Source of the DNA: Brotonthovivens ammoniilytica
Lineage (GTDB): Bacteria; Bacillota; Clostridia; Lachnospirales; Lachnospiraceae
NCBI RefSeq assembly: GCF_025566885.1
Contig: NZ_JAOQJQ010000001.1
Coordinates: 868,001-932,000 of the forward strand
Length of the DNA stretch: 64,000 nucleotides
Direction of reading: 5' to 3'
Notes under the pieces: generated by a model
The model's database searches: none
What the model saw: the letters and a program-made list of their open reading frames with translations, nothing else
Told to the model about the DNA's origin: nothing
Made by a program: the position numbers and the translations under genes
Shown here: positions 52,690-60,939 of the stretch, one piece after another
Position numbering within the stretch: the first letter of the stretch is position 1
Layout of the letters: each line of letters begins with the position of its first letter

Positions 52690-53378
52690 AACCAAAAAAT
52701 GCAATCAAACTATCCGTCGATATTCTAATGACCCTTGCACTGCTTTTCTTAATGGGTTATCAATTTTGGGGAGAAGCTGCCCACGAATGGCTGGGTGCGG
52801 GGATGTTCCTGCTTTTTATTGCCCACCATATTCTCAACGGTAACTGGCACAAGACTTTATTTAAAGGAAAGTATAATGCAATGCGTATTATTACACTCTG
52901 CATTGATATACTGATTCTGCTTGCGATGATTGCTCAAATGTACAGCGGCATTGTGATGTCGCGCTATGTATTTGATTTTCTGCCTCCCATTGGCGGTTTA
53001 TCCTCAGCCCGGCGGCTTCACATTCTCGGCGCCTATTGGGGATACATCCTTATGAGCCTTCATTTAGGTTTTCACTGGAATATGATTTTGGGAATGCTCC
53101 GGAAAGCAGCGGGAATAAAAAATAAGTCAAAAATACGAAGTACTGCTGCTTTTATTGCGGGATTGGTGATCGCCGGATATGGAGTGTGGACTTTTATCAG
53201 CAGAGATTTTCCAACCTATCTGCTGCTTAAGTCAGAATTTGTATTTTTAGATTACAGCGAACCGAAAATCTTATTTTATGTAGATTATCTTGCACTTATG
53301 GGACTTTGCATCTTTATTGCTTATTACAGTACCAAGGTGATGCGAAAATTAAAAGAAAAACCGGAGGGTCCGCAATGA
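52686..53378 (+). CDS. DUF4405 membrane protein (flavinylation-associated cytochrome-like)
   Basis: A 230-residue protein with about six membrane helices. Histidines sit in helices as haem-ligand candidates (LLFIAHHILNGNWH, LHILGAYWGYILMSLHLGFH), the DUF4405 pattern found in cytochrome-b-like proteins of extracellular flavin electron-transfer loci. It overlaps the CMD gene (ATGA) and the next lipoprotein gene (ATGA), so all three are coupled. It could feed electrons from the membrane to the external flavodoxins (inference). Confidence 0.8.
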   Translation: MKPKNAIKLSVDILMTLALLFLMGYQFWGEAAHEWLGAGMFLLFIAHHILNGNWHKTLFKGKYNAMRIITLCIDILILLAMIAQMYSGIVMSRYVFDFLPPIGGLSSARRLHILGAYWGYILMSLHLGFHWNMILGMLRKAAGIKNKSKIRSTAAFIAGLVIAGYGVWTFISRDFPTYLLLKSEFVFLDYSEPKILFYVDYLALMGLCIFIAYYSTKVMRKLKEKPEGPQ

Positions 53379-53938
53379 AAAAAGGTATTTTAATTATTCT
53401 AAGTGTACTGCTCTGTTTCAATCTTGCCGCTTGTGCAGATCAGCAGGCAGCACTATCTGTTTCCAGGCATAGTTCTCAGCAGGAGCAGTCAGAGATACAA
53501 AACAATGCTGAAGCTTCAGAAAATAAATCTGCAGATTCACAAGCGTCGACATCGTCTCCAGGTAATGTAAAAACACCACAATCAGGAGAAAAGAAATTAA
53601 AACTGGCAATAAACGGACAAGAGTTTGATGTGACCTTATATGATACTCCTGCCGCCAATACACTTTATAATATGCTGCCCCTTGAACTCACTTTTGAAGA
53701 TTTCAACGGCATAGAAAAAATTGCTTATATGGATAATGCACTTCCCACCAAGGGAGAGCCGGAGGAATTTGACCCCGATGTTGGAGATTTGTGTCTGTAT
53801 GCACCCTGGGGCAATTTATCAATCTTCTATCAGGATTTCCGAAATTCCAACGGACTTATCTCCCTTGGGCATATTGATTCGGGTATGGAAATTATCGGAA
53901 ATATGAATGAGGATTTTACTGCCACTCTTTCAAAATAG
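53375..53938 (+). CDS. Lipoprotein with cyclophilin-like fold
   Basis: A 187-residue lipoprotein (LCFNLAACAD lipobox) with a Ser/Gln/Asn linker and, from about residue 70, a cyclophilin-like domain (KLAINGQEFDVTLYDTPAAN, YNMLPLELTFEDFNG, VGDLCLYAPWGNLSIFYQDF). Such domains lack prolyl-isomerase residues and occur with flavodoxins and aldo/keto reductases. The ATG overlaps the upstream TGA; a longer reading from 53306 is ruled out by that coupling and the lipobox. Confidence 0.85.
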   Translation: MKKGILIILSVLLCFNLAACADQQAALSVSRHSSQQEQSEIQNNAEASENKSADSQASTSSPGNVKTPQSGEKKLKLAINGQEFDVTLYDTPAANTLYNMLPLELTFEDFNGIEKIAYMDNALPTKGEPEEFDPDVGDLCLYAPWGNLSIFYQDFRNSNGLISLGHIDSGMEIIGNMNEDFTATLSK

Positions 53939-53996
53939 GTAAGCAGATAAGGCGGGGGTAACCAAGCTTTTTTAAGTAGAGAATTGACATTAAGAC

Positions 53997-54034
53997 AAAG
54001 AACTTGCCCAATTATTATGGAGCAAGTTCTTTTC
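53997..54034. terminator. Bidirectional terminator closing the flavodoxin operon and the MerR gene
   Basis: AAAGAACTTGC (53997-54007) pairs perfectly with 54022-54032, loop 14 bases, T/A runs outside. The plus-strand operon and the minus-strand MerR gene converge here. Confidence 0.8.
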
Positions 54035-54037
54035 AGC

Positions 54038-54463
54038 TTAATGGTGCTGCGGTCTGTTTTCTGCTGTCCAACTTCTCGGATTTGTGTCATCCGGGGCTGC
54101 CCCTGCCAATATATCCTCATAGTGTTTTACCTTTTCGTCCATATATTTTGCAGTTTTTCTTGCTTCTTCCACACGCTTATACGCCTGTTTTCTTGAACGC
54201 AGAATAATCTGATACCTTGCTATAAGGTTTTCCTTTTCTTCCGGCAAACGGCAGAGGTTACAGTACTCCTTAATATCCTCAATGGAGGCTCCACAGCCTT
54301 TTAGGCAGGTGATTCCCTGCATCCAGTTTATTGATTCTTCATCGAAAATGCGGCGGTTGCCCCCGTCACGCTGACACGGCAGTAAATTGATATCCGTATA
54401 ATAGCGTATGGTGTGTTCTGTTGTATGGAACATCTTGGCAAATTGCTTGATTGTATAGTACAT
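54038..54463 (-). CDS. MerR-family regulator, divergent from an aldo/keto reductase
   Basis: A 141-residue regulator: YTIKQFAKMFHTTEHTIRYY, LLPCQRDGGNRRIFDEESIN, then a long coiled-coil helix. The two Cys in CLKGCGASIEDIKEYCNLC might sense redox or aldehydes as in AdhR/NmlR-type MerR proteins. It faces the aldo/keto reductase across a promoter with a 19-base spacer and a dyad, the usual MerR control arrangement. Confidence 0.85.
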   Translation of the reverse strand: MYYTIKQFAKMFHTTEHTIRYYTDINLLPCQRDGGNRRIFDEESINWMQGITCLKGCGASIEDIKEYCNLCRLPEEKENLIARYQIILRSRKQAYKRVEEARKTAKYMDEKVKHYEDILAGAAPDDTNPRSWTAENRPQHH

Positions 54464-54496
54464 AATAATCCTCCAAAAAAATTTTTGAAAAAGGTA

Positions 54497-54527
54497 TTGA
54501 CTTCGTGTAACCCGAATATCTTAAACT
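54497..54527 (+). promoter_or_regulatory. MerR-type promoter with 19-bp spacer and dyad
   Basis: TTGACT (54497-54502) and TAAACT (54522-54527) are 19 bases apart. Across the -35 edge and spacer lies TTCGTGTAACCCGAA (54502-54516), a dyad with one mismatch. Over-long spacers with a central dyad are typical of MerR-activated promoters. Confidence 0.7.
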
Positions 54528-54569
54528 TATAATAACACGAAGCTGCAAACAGTCAAGGAGGAATTAAAA

Positions 54570-55403
54570 ATGTTAAAAGTCAAGTTAAATAACGGCATAG
54601 AAATGCCCATTCTCGGATTTGGTACTTTTTTGACCGGCGGAACAGATTGTGAGCAGTCTGTCTGCACAGCCATTCAAAACGGTTACCGTCTGATTGATAC
54701 CGCCGAAGCGTATGGGAACGAGGAACAGGTAGGAAACGGCATTAGGAAAAGCGGTGTTGACCGTAAAGAGTTGTTTATTGTTACAAAGGTAAATTTCAAA
54801 TCTTACGAAGCAACAAGAGAAACCGTGCTCCAATCCCTGGAAAAGCTGGGAACAGACTATCTTGACCTTGTACTGCTCCACTGGCCTTTCGGCAATTATT
54901 ATAAAGCATGGCGTGAGCTGGAAGCGCTTTATGCCGAGAGGAAAATCAAGGCAATCGGCGTATCTAACTTTGAGCCGGACAGATTGATTGACCTTATTCA
55001 TTTCAACAAAGTTGTTCCCGCAGTTAATCAGATCGAAACAAATCTTCATTGTCAGCGCAAGACGGAACACGGCTGGATGAAAAAATATAATGTGCAGCAT
55101 ATGGCCTATGCTCCGTTGGGACAGGGCAATAGAAATGAAATGTTCTCACAGGCAGAGGTTATGGCACTGGCTGAAAAATACAAAAAAGCACCCGCACAGA
55201 TTATGCTTCGTTTTTTAACCCAGCAAGATGTCGTTGTGATTCCCAAAAGCATTCACGAGGAGCGTATCAAAGAAAACTTTGATATTTTTGATTTTAATTT
55301 GACAGACGAAGAACTGGAAACTCTAACAGCAATAGATACAAATACGGCTAAAATTGGCAATGCAGAACAACCCGAAATGGTTGAGTTCGCAATGACTTGG
55401 TAA
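54570..55403 (+). CDS. Aldo/keto reductase (AKR5-like)
   Basis: A 277-residue NADPH-dependent aldo/keto reductase: MPILGFGTF, DTAEAYGNEEQVG with catalytic Asp/Tyr, KVNFKSYEATRETVLQSLEK with the Lys, LHWPFGNYYKAW with the His, and VIPKSIHEERIKENFDIFDF binding NADPH. Soluble. It reduces aldehydes or diketo acids; the exact substrate is open. Under the MerR-type promoter and followed 43 bases later by a second reductase. Confidence 0.9.
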   Translation: MLKVKLNNGIEMPILGFGTFLTGGTDCEQSVCTAIQNGYRLIDTAEAYGNEEQVGNGIRKSGVDRKELFIVTKVNFKSYEATRETVLQSLEKLGTDYLDLVLLHWPFGNYYKAWRELEALYAERKIKAIGVSNFEPDRLIDLIHFNKVVPAVNQIETNLHCQRKTEHGWMKKYNVQHMAYAPLGQGNRNEMFSQAEVMALAEKYKKAPAQIMLRFLTQQDVVVIPKSIHEERIKENFDIFDFNLTDEELETLTAIDTNTAKIGNAEQPEMVEFAMTW

Positions 55404-55446
55404 CAAAAAGAAAAAATACACAGTTCGATTAATGGAGGAACGACTT

Positions 55447-56454
55447 ATGAAAAAAAGATTTTTGCAAAACCTTGAAGTTTCAGAAATAGGAATGGGCTGT
55501 ATGGGATTTTCTCACGGATATGGGGAAGTTCCCGAAGAAACCTATGCTGTAAATGCAATTCGCAAGGCTTATGATTTTGGCTGTACTTTTTTTGATACTG
55601 CTGAGAGTTATGGAAATGAAATGTTTTATCCCGGTCATAATGAACAACTACTGGGCAAAGCGGTAGAGCCATTTCGCAAAGAAGTGATAATTGCCACAAA
55701 ATTACATATTAACCTTGAAGAATGTATGGGAATATCTCTCTACGATGTTCTCTGCAAACATATAGAGCAATCGTTAAAAAATCTCCGAACAGACTACATA
55801 GACCTTTATTATCTTCATCGTGTAAATGAAAATATACCGGTTGAAGATGTCGCCGAAAGCATGGGACGCTTAATAAAAAGCGGTGTAATCCGCGCCTGGG
55901 GTCTGTCACAGGTATCTGTTGATACCTTGGCAAAAGCTCACGCAGTCACTTCAGTATCTGCTGTACAAAATCTTTATTCTATGCTGGAAAGGGATTGCGA
56001 TAAAGATATATTTCCATACTGTTTAGAAAACAATATCGGAGTTGTTCCATTCTCACCAATAGCAAGCGGTTTTCTTTCCGGCAAAGTCACTGTTGAAACG
56101 AGATTTGAAGGTGATGATGTCCGTAAATGGGTGCCACAGCTTTCAAAAGATAATATAGCTGCAAACCAGCCAATCTTAGATTTACTTCGCAGCTATGCAA
56201 GTCAAAAGTCTGCCACCCCTGCACAAATTTCTCTTGCATGGATGTTGCACAAATACCCCAATGTTGTTCCTATACCTGGATCAAAAAATCAAGAAAGAAT
56301 CGTTGAAAATCTTGGTGCATGCAATGTCGAATTGACAAATGAGGAGTTTTCCAAGCTTGAAACCGCTTTAGATTCCTTTGAGGTTCACGGGCATAGAGGA
56401 CATATTGAAACAGAGCAGACTTCATTCGGGAACAATTGGAAATTGGTCGATTAA
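55447..56454 (+). CDS. Aldo/keto reductase (AKR13/YakC-like)
   Basis: A 335-residue reductase of another subfamily: IGMGCMGFSHGYG, DTAESYGN, ATKLHINLEECMG, LYYLHRVNENIPVEDV and PIPGSKNQERIVENLGACNV. An ATG five codons upstream is in frame, but GGAGG stands eight bases before the ATG at 55447. Same unit as the preceding reductase. Substrates of this group are aromatic aldehydes and quinones; not assignable here. Confidence 0.88.
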   Translation: MKKRFLQNLEVSEIGMGCMGFSHGYGEVPEETYAVNAIRKAYDFGCTFFDTAESYGNEMFYPGHNEQLLGKAVEPFRKEVIIATKLHINLEECMGISLYDVLCKHIEQSLKNLRTDYIDLYYLHRVNENIPVEDVAESMGRLIKSGVIRAWGLSQVSVDTLAKAHAVTSVSAVQNLYSMLERDCDKDIFPYCLENNIGVVPFSPIASGFLSGKVTVETRFEGDDVRKWVPQLSKDNIAANQPILDLLRSYASQKSATPAQISLAWMLHKYPNVVPIPGSKNQERIVENLGACNVELTNEEFSKLETALDSFEVHGHRGHIETEQTSFGNNWKLVD

Positions 56455-56565
56455 AAGCTAAGCTAAGTTGCTCACCTGTACCGTTTTTTCTATGATAATA
56501 AATTCATTCCAATACAAAAAAGTTGAAATTTTAATAAAGTTTTTATGTTTTTACAGCAAAAACCA

Positions 56566-56593
56566 TTGAATACATTGCAGTTTTGGCTATATT
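56566..56593 (+). promoter_or_regulatory. Promoter of the decayed AAA ATPase gene
   Basis: TTGAAT (56566-56571), 16 bases, TATATT (56588-56593), about 27 bases before the ATG. The 166-base gap before it otherwise shows only AT-rich sequence. Confidence 0.4.
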
Positions 56594-56620
56594 CTTCGTA
56601 AGAAACTAGGAGGCGTTATA

Positions 56621-57818
56621 ATGATTATAAGACCACAGTATATGGAATTGCTGAAAACCTATCGCGATGTACCGCTTGTAAAAATACTCACCGGAATCCG
56701 CCGCTGCGGAAAATCCACTATTTTAGAAATGCTGCGGGACGATCTGCTGAAAAGCGGCGTTTCTACCGACCACATTATTAATATGCGTTATACCTCGGAA
56801 AATTTTGACGACGGTATGACCGATAAAGATATGTATAAAGGTATCAGAGAACAGATGATGGGAAACGAACGGTATTACCTTCTCCTTGATGAAGTGCAGG
56901 AAATCGCCGGATGGGAAAAAGCGGTAAGCAGCTTGCTTGAGGATACGAATACCGATATTTATGTGACCGGCTCCAATTCAAAACTGATGTCCAGCGAAAT
57001 TTCAACCTATCTGACGGGGCGATATATTTCTATTCCAGTCTATACCCTGTCTTTTGCCGAGTATTGGATTTCAAAAAGCAAAGCGGTCTTTCACCGAGAG
57101 AACTTTTGAATGAATATATCCGTATGGGTGCTTTCCCCATTGCTGCACTCGGCAATTTTGACCAGCGTTCTACTTATCAGATCGTAGAGGGAATTTATAA
57201 CTCTGTCATAACAAGTGATATTACAAAACGGCACAACATAGCGAATTTCGATTTGTTTAACCGCGTCGTTCGCTATATTGTTGAAAATGTAGGCAAAACC
57301 TTTTCCGCGAATGCAATTGTGAAGTTTCTGAAAAGCGAGGGGCGTCCCTGTCTGTTGAAGCGGTTTACAACTATCTGAATTGGCTGGAAAAGGCTTTTGT
57401 AATTTATCGCTGCCGGCGATACGATTTACAGGGAAAATCTGTGTTAAAAACGCAGGAGAAATTTTATCTTGCCGATTCTTCTCTCAAATACTGCATAATG
57501 GGCTTTAACCCCAAGTCTATTGCAGCTATGCTCGAAAACATCGTTTACTTTGAACTGCGTCGAAAAGGCTATGATGTCTATATTGGCAAAAACGAAACAA
57601 AAGAGATTGATTTCGTAGCATTGCGTCGTGACGAACATATTTATGTTCAGGTATGCCGCAGACTGCCGGAGGAATCTGACTGGGAAGTTGCCAATCTCCT
57701 TGAAATCAAAAACCACTATCCAAAATATGTGGTAACACTGGACGAACTGGCTTCCGGAAATATCAATGGTGTTAAAATCGTGCATTTAGCTGATTTCTTA
57801 CTCAATAGGGAATATTAA
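56621..57818 (+). pseudogene. AAA_14/DUF4143 ATPase, broken by two frameshifts
   Basis: The three reading frames together give one ATPase of the AAA_14-DUF4143 family (~400 residues): Walker A GIRRCGKST, Walker B YYLLLDEVQEIAGWE, sensor VTGSNSKLMSSE, then the DUF4143 part ending with an REase-like IGKNETKEIDFVALRR. The frame changes near 57063, where GAGTATTGGATT lacks one T, and near 57345, where GGGCGTCCCTG lacks one base. Both look like one-base deletions. The family has no fixed function; the gene is dead unless these are sequencing errors. Confidence 0.82.
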
Positions 57819-57994
57819 AAATTAGAAAGGATATGACAAGAATGGCAAGACAGAGAGGGATATTACAAAATTGTAAGAATTAAATCTACAAAACCATTAG
57901 CAAAAGAATTGTTGTAATTAAATCTTATATTTACATGGGCGCAGTGGAATTTATATTTTCATTTGAGGTGAAAAAATAATTCCAACAGTTCCCG
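57819..57994. other. Gene-poor AT-rich gap with possible gene debris
   Basis: No intact gene. A weak reading (MARQRG, then after a frame change YYKIVRIKSTKPLAKELL) at 57842-57918 may be debris of an unknown small gene. Nothing else is recognisable up to the toxin-antitoxin promoter. Confidence 0.25.
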
Positions 57995-58046
57995 TTGATT
58001 TTTTCAATCTTTCTGCATATAATAAAAGTAGGGAAATTCCTACTTT
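57995..58046 (+). promoter_or_regulatory. Toxin-antitoxin promoter with an operator dyad
   Basis: TTGATT (57995-58000), 17 bases and TATAAT (58018-58023), then the perfect inverted repeat AAAGTAGG gaaatt CCTACTTT (58025-58046) over the start point. This is a likely autoregulatory site for the AbrB-type antitoxin. Confidence 0.65.
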
Positions 58047-58075
58047 CCATATTTTTAGAAAGGTGGTGCAAAACT

Positions 58076-58351
58076 ATGTTAGCAAAAGCGTTTGTGGACA
58101 ATGCAAAAGTCATGGCGAAAGGACAGGTCACAATCCCGAAAGATGTTCGTGACATTCTCGGTGTGGCAAGCGGCGACAGGGTTACTTTCGTGGTGGAAGG
58201 AAACACTGTTCGTATCGTCAATTCGGCTGTCTACGCCATGCAAATGCTCCAACAGGAAATGGCCGGAGAGGCAGAACGCACCGGCCTGGATTCAGAAGAT
58301 GATGTAATGGCTCTTGTCAAAGAATTACGGAACGAGGACGAAAAGGTATGA
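58076..58351 (+). CDS. AbrB/MazE-type antitoxin
   Basis: A 91-residue protein. The SpoVT/AbrB swapped-hairpin DNA-binding domain is at residues 10-50 (VMAKGQVTIPKDVRDILGV, GDRVTFVVEGNTVRI); the C-terminal helix, with acidic tail, is the usual toxin-binding part. AGGTGG nine bases upstream selects the ATG at 58076 over a longer reading. Its stop overlaps the start of the PIN gene (ATGA). Confidence 0.88.
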   Translation: MLAKAFVDNAKVMAKGQVTIPKDVRDILGVASGDRVTFVVEGNTVRIVNSAVYAMQMLQQEMAGEAERTGLDSEDDVMALVKELRNEDEKV

Positions 58352-58749
58352 AAATTTTAATAGATACCAATGTCCTTATTTCTGCGGCATTAAGCGCTAA
58401 CGGAACGCTATTTCAGGCTTACGTAAAAGCGGCGTCCTATCCCCATCATGGACTGATCTGTGAGCAGAACGTGGACGAAATGAAACGGATTTTCAACAAG
58501 AAATTTTCGCACCGTCTGGCGGCTCTGGATAAATTCCTTTCGGTGGCTCTGATGACATTGGAATTCGTCCCGATCTCAACAGACGAGAACGTGTCGGAAA
58601 CGCAAATTCGGGATGTAAATGACCGCCCTATTTTGCGGGCGGCGATTGAGGCAAAGGCTGATGTCCTCCTTACCGGCGATAAAGATTTTTTAGAATCTGG
58701 CGTGAAAAATCCGGTGATCATGACACCGGCAGAATTTTTGAAATATTGA
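58348..58749 (+). CDS. PIN-domain toxin (VapC-like ribonuclease)
   Basis: A 133-residue PIN nuclease. The acidic metal-binding residues are Asp6 (LIDTNVLISA), Glu near residue 46 (NVDEMKRI), Asp in RDVNDRPILRAA and Asp in LLTGDKDFLE. It belongs to the putative-toxin PIN group paired with AbrB-like antitoxins. The ATGA overlap with the antitoxin gives coupled synthesis. Confidence 0.9.
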   Translation: MKILIDTNVLISAALSANGTLFQAYVKAASYPHHGLICEQNVDEMKRIFNKKFSHRLAALDKFLSVALMTLEFVPISTDENVSETQIRDVNDRPILRAAIEAKADVLLTGDKDFLESGVKNPVIMTPAEFLKY

Positions 58750-58754
58750 CTTGT

Positions 58755-58957
58755 TGAATCGGGTAGGAGGTAAATAATTATTTTATTTACCGTCCCTCCC
58801 ACACCACCGTACATACGGTTCTCGTATACGGCGGTTCTTTAGTTTTCATAGACTATCAGATAATGGTCAAGCATGGATGTATATCCCAGCTTGGCTATTA
58901 TTTTCTTCGTGAGTACTGTGTTTAACATTTCCGCCATTCTCCAGTACGGAACGGGGT
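58755..58957 (-). mobile_element. 3' remnant of a group II intron (maturase C-terminus plus domains V/VI)
   Basis: Read on the minus strand, YWRMAEMLNTVLTKKIIAKL and the following GYTSMLDHYLIVYEN-stop (58839-58946) match the last ~35 residues of a group II intron reverse transcriptase. Just after it, GCCGTATAC gagaacc GTATGTACGGT (about 58804-58832) looks like domain V, and the hairpin GTAAATAA..TTATTTAC (about 58771-58791) like domain VI. The intron's 5' part and most of the RT are gone. It is fused upstream to a serine-recombinase remnant, so it cannot splice or move. Confidence 0.72.
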
Positions 58958-59391
58958 AAAATCATCGTCCCCATTCAGGCTGTCCACACCGTCATTGATG
59001 GCAATAAGGCGGACGCCTTTCTGCCGCAAAATCTCCATGACCTGACCGACTTTCAGATAATCGCGCCCTAACCGGGGCGGTCAAAACGGATGCCGAAATA
59101 CCATCGTCTGTAAAATGTTTTGGGTTCGGCAGCCCATTCCGGCGGGCGTAGTCCTCTAACATCTGCTTTTGATTAGAAATACTGTTACTCTCGCCCTGTA
59201 AATCATCATCGCGGCTCAAACGCTCGTACAAAGGGGTTATTTTTTCATTCCTCATGATTTCAAAACTTTCTTTGTATTCCATGAGTCCGCTTCCACAGGC
59301 TTCGAGCCCTGCACAAGCTCCCAGGTTTTCCTGTCAATAATGGCTTCGTAAGTGTTCTCACTTAGATAATTCTTTATTAGCATGTTTATTT
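58946..59391 (-). pseudogene. Large serine recombinase remnants
   Basis: A recombinase N-terminus reads KITPLYERLSRDDDLQGESN, then QKQMLEDYARRNG and HFTDDGIS (59282 to about 59075). A one-base loss follows, and the text jumps from the FDRPG region straight to LGRDYLKVGQVMEILRQKGV and AINDGVDSLNGDDDFTPFR (about 59075-58946), so the active domain's middle is deleted. Upstream (59283-59391) a separate piece, NTYEAIIDRKTWELVQ, comes from the C-terminal part of a similar recombinase. This points to remains of at least one integrated element of the conjugative-transposon type. Confidence 0.8.
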
Positions 59392-59706
59392 TAATTTTAA
59401 ACAATGGTGCTGAATCCTATTTAAAAATTTAATTTCTTTTTCTTCTTCTGCGCTTAGTGATGTTATATCGATGAACATACCGCTTTCCTTTCCTAATTCA
59501 TTAGAAAATAGAATTAAATCATTGCCAAATTCGTTTGAGTATTCTGCGTAGATGATTAATATGTCAATGTCATTGTTAATCGTGTTTAGCTCTAATGCTG
59601 AGCCGAATAAGAATACTTGCTTAAAAGAATCGAACGGCAGTATATGCTTTCTTACCCGTTCAATAACATCATTATTCAATCTACATGATTTCATTAATAT
59701 ATCCAT
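59386..59706 (-). CDS. Minimal nucleotidyltransferase (MNT-like)
   Basis: A 106-residue protein of the Pol-beta nucleotidyltransferase fold: VFLFGSALELN, then NDIDILIIY supply the GSx(n)DxD catalytic site, and a third Asp is in FIDITSL. Size and motif equal the MNT group, often antitoxins to HEPN proteins, but here the partner is an HNH protein. The ATG has GGGAG six bases upstream, inside the end of the HNH gene; the two genes overlap by 26 bases, so they are coupled and very likely work together. Confidence 0.82.
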   Translation of the reverse strand: MDILMKSCRLNNDVIERVRKHILPFDSFKQVFLFGSALELNTINNDIDILIIYAEYSNEFGNDLILFSNELGKESGMFIDITSLSAEEEKEIKFLNRIQHHCLKLK

Positions 59707-60826
59707 AAAAAGCTCCCATAGTTAACAACCGAACATTCATGCGCTTTGCCTCCATATATGCTTGGCTAGATATGCTGCTCTCTCCGTTCCAGTTATGTAG
59801 ATTAACTACAATACTGTTTTTCTCTGGAGCAAGATGTATCAATTCCGATTGACTCAAGCAATATTCGTAAACAAAAATCAGTTTTGTACCTTGTATAGTG
59901 ATTTCTCTTAGATTGCTGTCAGATAAAAAATTAAACCTAACATTTCTTGAACGAATATACTTCAAAGCATAATTCAAGCTTTCCAGGCGAACCTTCGCTC
60001 CCATAAAACAGTCATAATCATAATACAGCTGTCTCATTCTAGGAGTATCATCCAAAAAGACTTGGACTGACTGCCCTCCCTCATTCATCTGGATGTATGG
60101 CTGATCAATACCAATACCTATGGTTTCATACTTGTCTTGTGCTTTTAGCCTTTTAATCAAGAGTTCCAACGATTTGGTAGAGGGAAGAATGAAATCTTCG
60201 ACAGGAGCAATTCCAAACATTGAATTTATTTCTGTTGGAAAAAGAACTTCTCGTATTTTTTCTTCTTCTGTGCGAGTTACTTCAAATTCATCGACATGTA
60301 ATAAAAAAGATTGAATATATGCCAAATTCGAGTAGGATTTCTCTGGATGTCGTTGAATTAAACTACTATTTGCTAAAAACAGCATCTTAAGTTTCCTGTT
60401 ATTGACCAGTATTTTGTACTCAAATTTGTCCCACAGAGTCTTATTATCATTTAAATAATACCTTTCGTAAATAGTTTGATTTTCTTGAAGTATAGGGGCA
60501 ACCTCTTTTCTTAAATCTTCAAATGTTTTATACTCTTTGCAAAAAAACCTATCAAGTTCTTTTTTTCTGCTCTCCTTCCATTCCAAAACTTCTTCTGATG
60601 TAAAAGCATGGTTTTTATCAAATTCTGTATGGCAATTTGGACAAAGTAAAACTAAATTTTCAAATGAATTGTTGGCTGTTTTACAATAGGGATCAATATG
60701 AGCCTTTTCAATTATGTCTCCATTTTTGCAAAACAACTCCCGCTGACAACCTGGATTCATACACCGCCCCATTGATTCTGCATATAGTTTTCTTTTAATA
60801 GCTTCGTCTATGTATCTGCTAACCAT
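59681..60826 (-). CDS. HNH endonuclease with a C-terminal domain of unknown type
   Basis: A 381-residue protein. Residues about 12-90 are an HNH nuclease with a structural zinc site: GRCMNPGCQRELF, IEKAHIDPYC, ENLVLLCPNCHTEFDKNH (CxxxxC ... AHI ... N ... CxxC/H). Residues about 110-381 are unassigned; the end, VVNLHNWNGESSISSQAYM then EAKRMNVRLLTMGAF, faintly resembles the last strand-helix of Mrr-type restriction folds. The layout (HNH plus sensor-like domain, with an overlapping nucleotidyltransferase gene, next to mobile-element scars) suggests a phage-defence module. That is inference. Confidence 0.72.
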   Translation of the reverse strand: MVSRYIDEAIKRKLYAESMGRCMNPGCQRELFCKNGDIIEKAHIDPYCKTANNSFENLVLLCPNCHTEFDKNHAFTSEEVLEWKESRKKELDRFFCKEYKTFEDLRKEVAPILQENQTIYERYYLNDNKTLWDKFEYKILVNNRKLKMLFLANSSLIQRHPEKSYSNLAYIQSFLLHVDEFEVTRTEEEKIREVLFPTEINSMFGIAPVEDFILPSTKSLELLIKRLKAQDKYETIGIGIDQPYIQMNEGGQSVQVFLDDTPRMRQLYYDYDCFMGAKVRLESLNYALKYIRSRNVRFNFLSDSNLREITIQGTKLIFVYEYCLSQSELIHLAPEKNSIVVNLHNWNGESSISSQAYMEAKRMNVRLLTMGAFYGYINEIM

Positions 60827-60939
60827 TATCCATTCTCCTTAAGTATTGCTTTAAAAAAATTTGATGAATATGACACCACAAAAGAAAAACTCTTAAATAT
60901 CATAAGTATTCATTATAAATCCTTAAAACAAGGCGTTTT

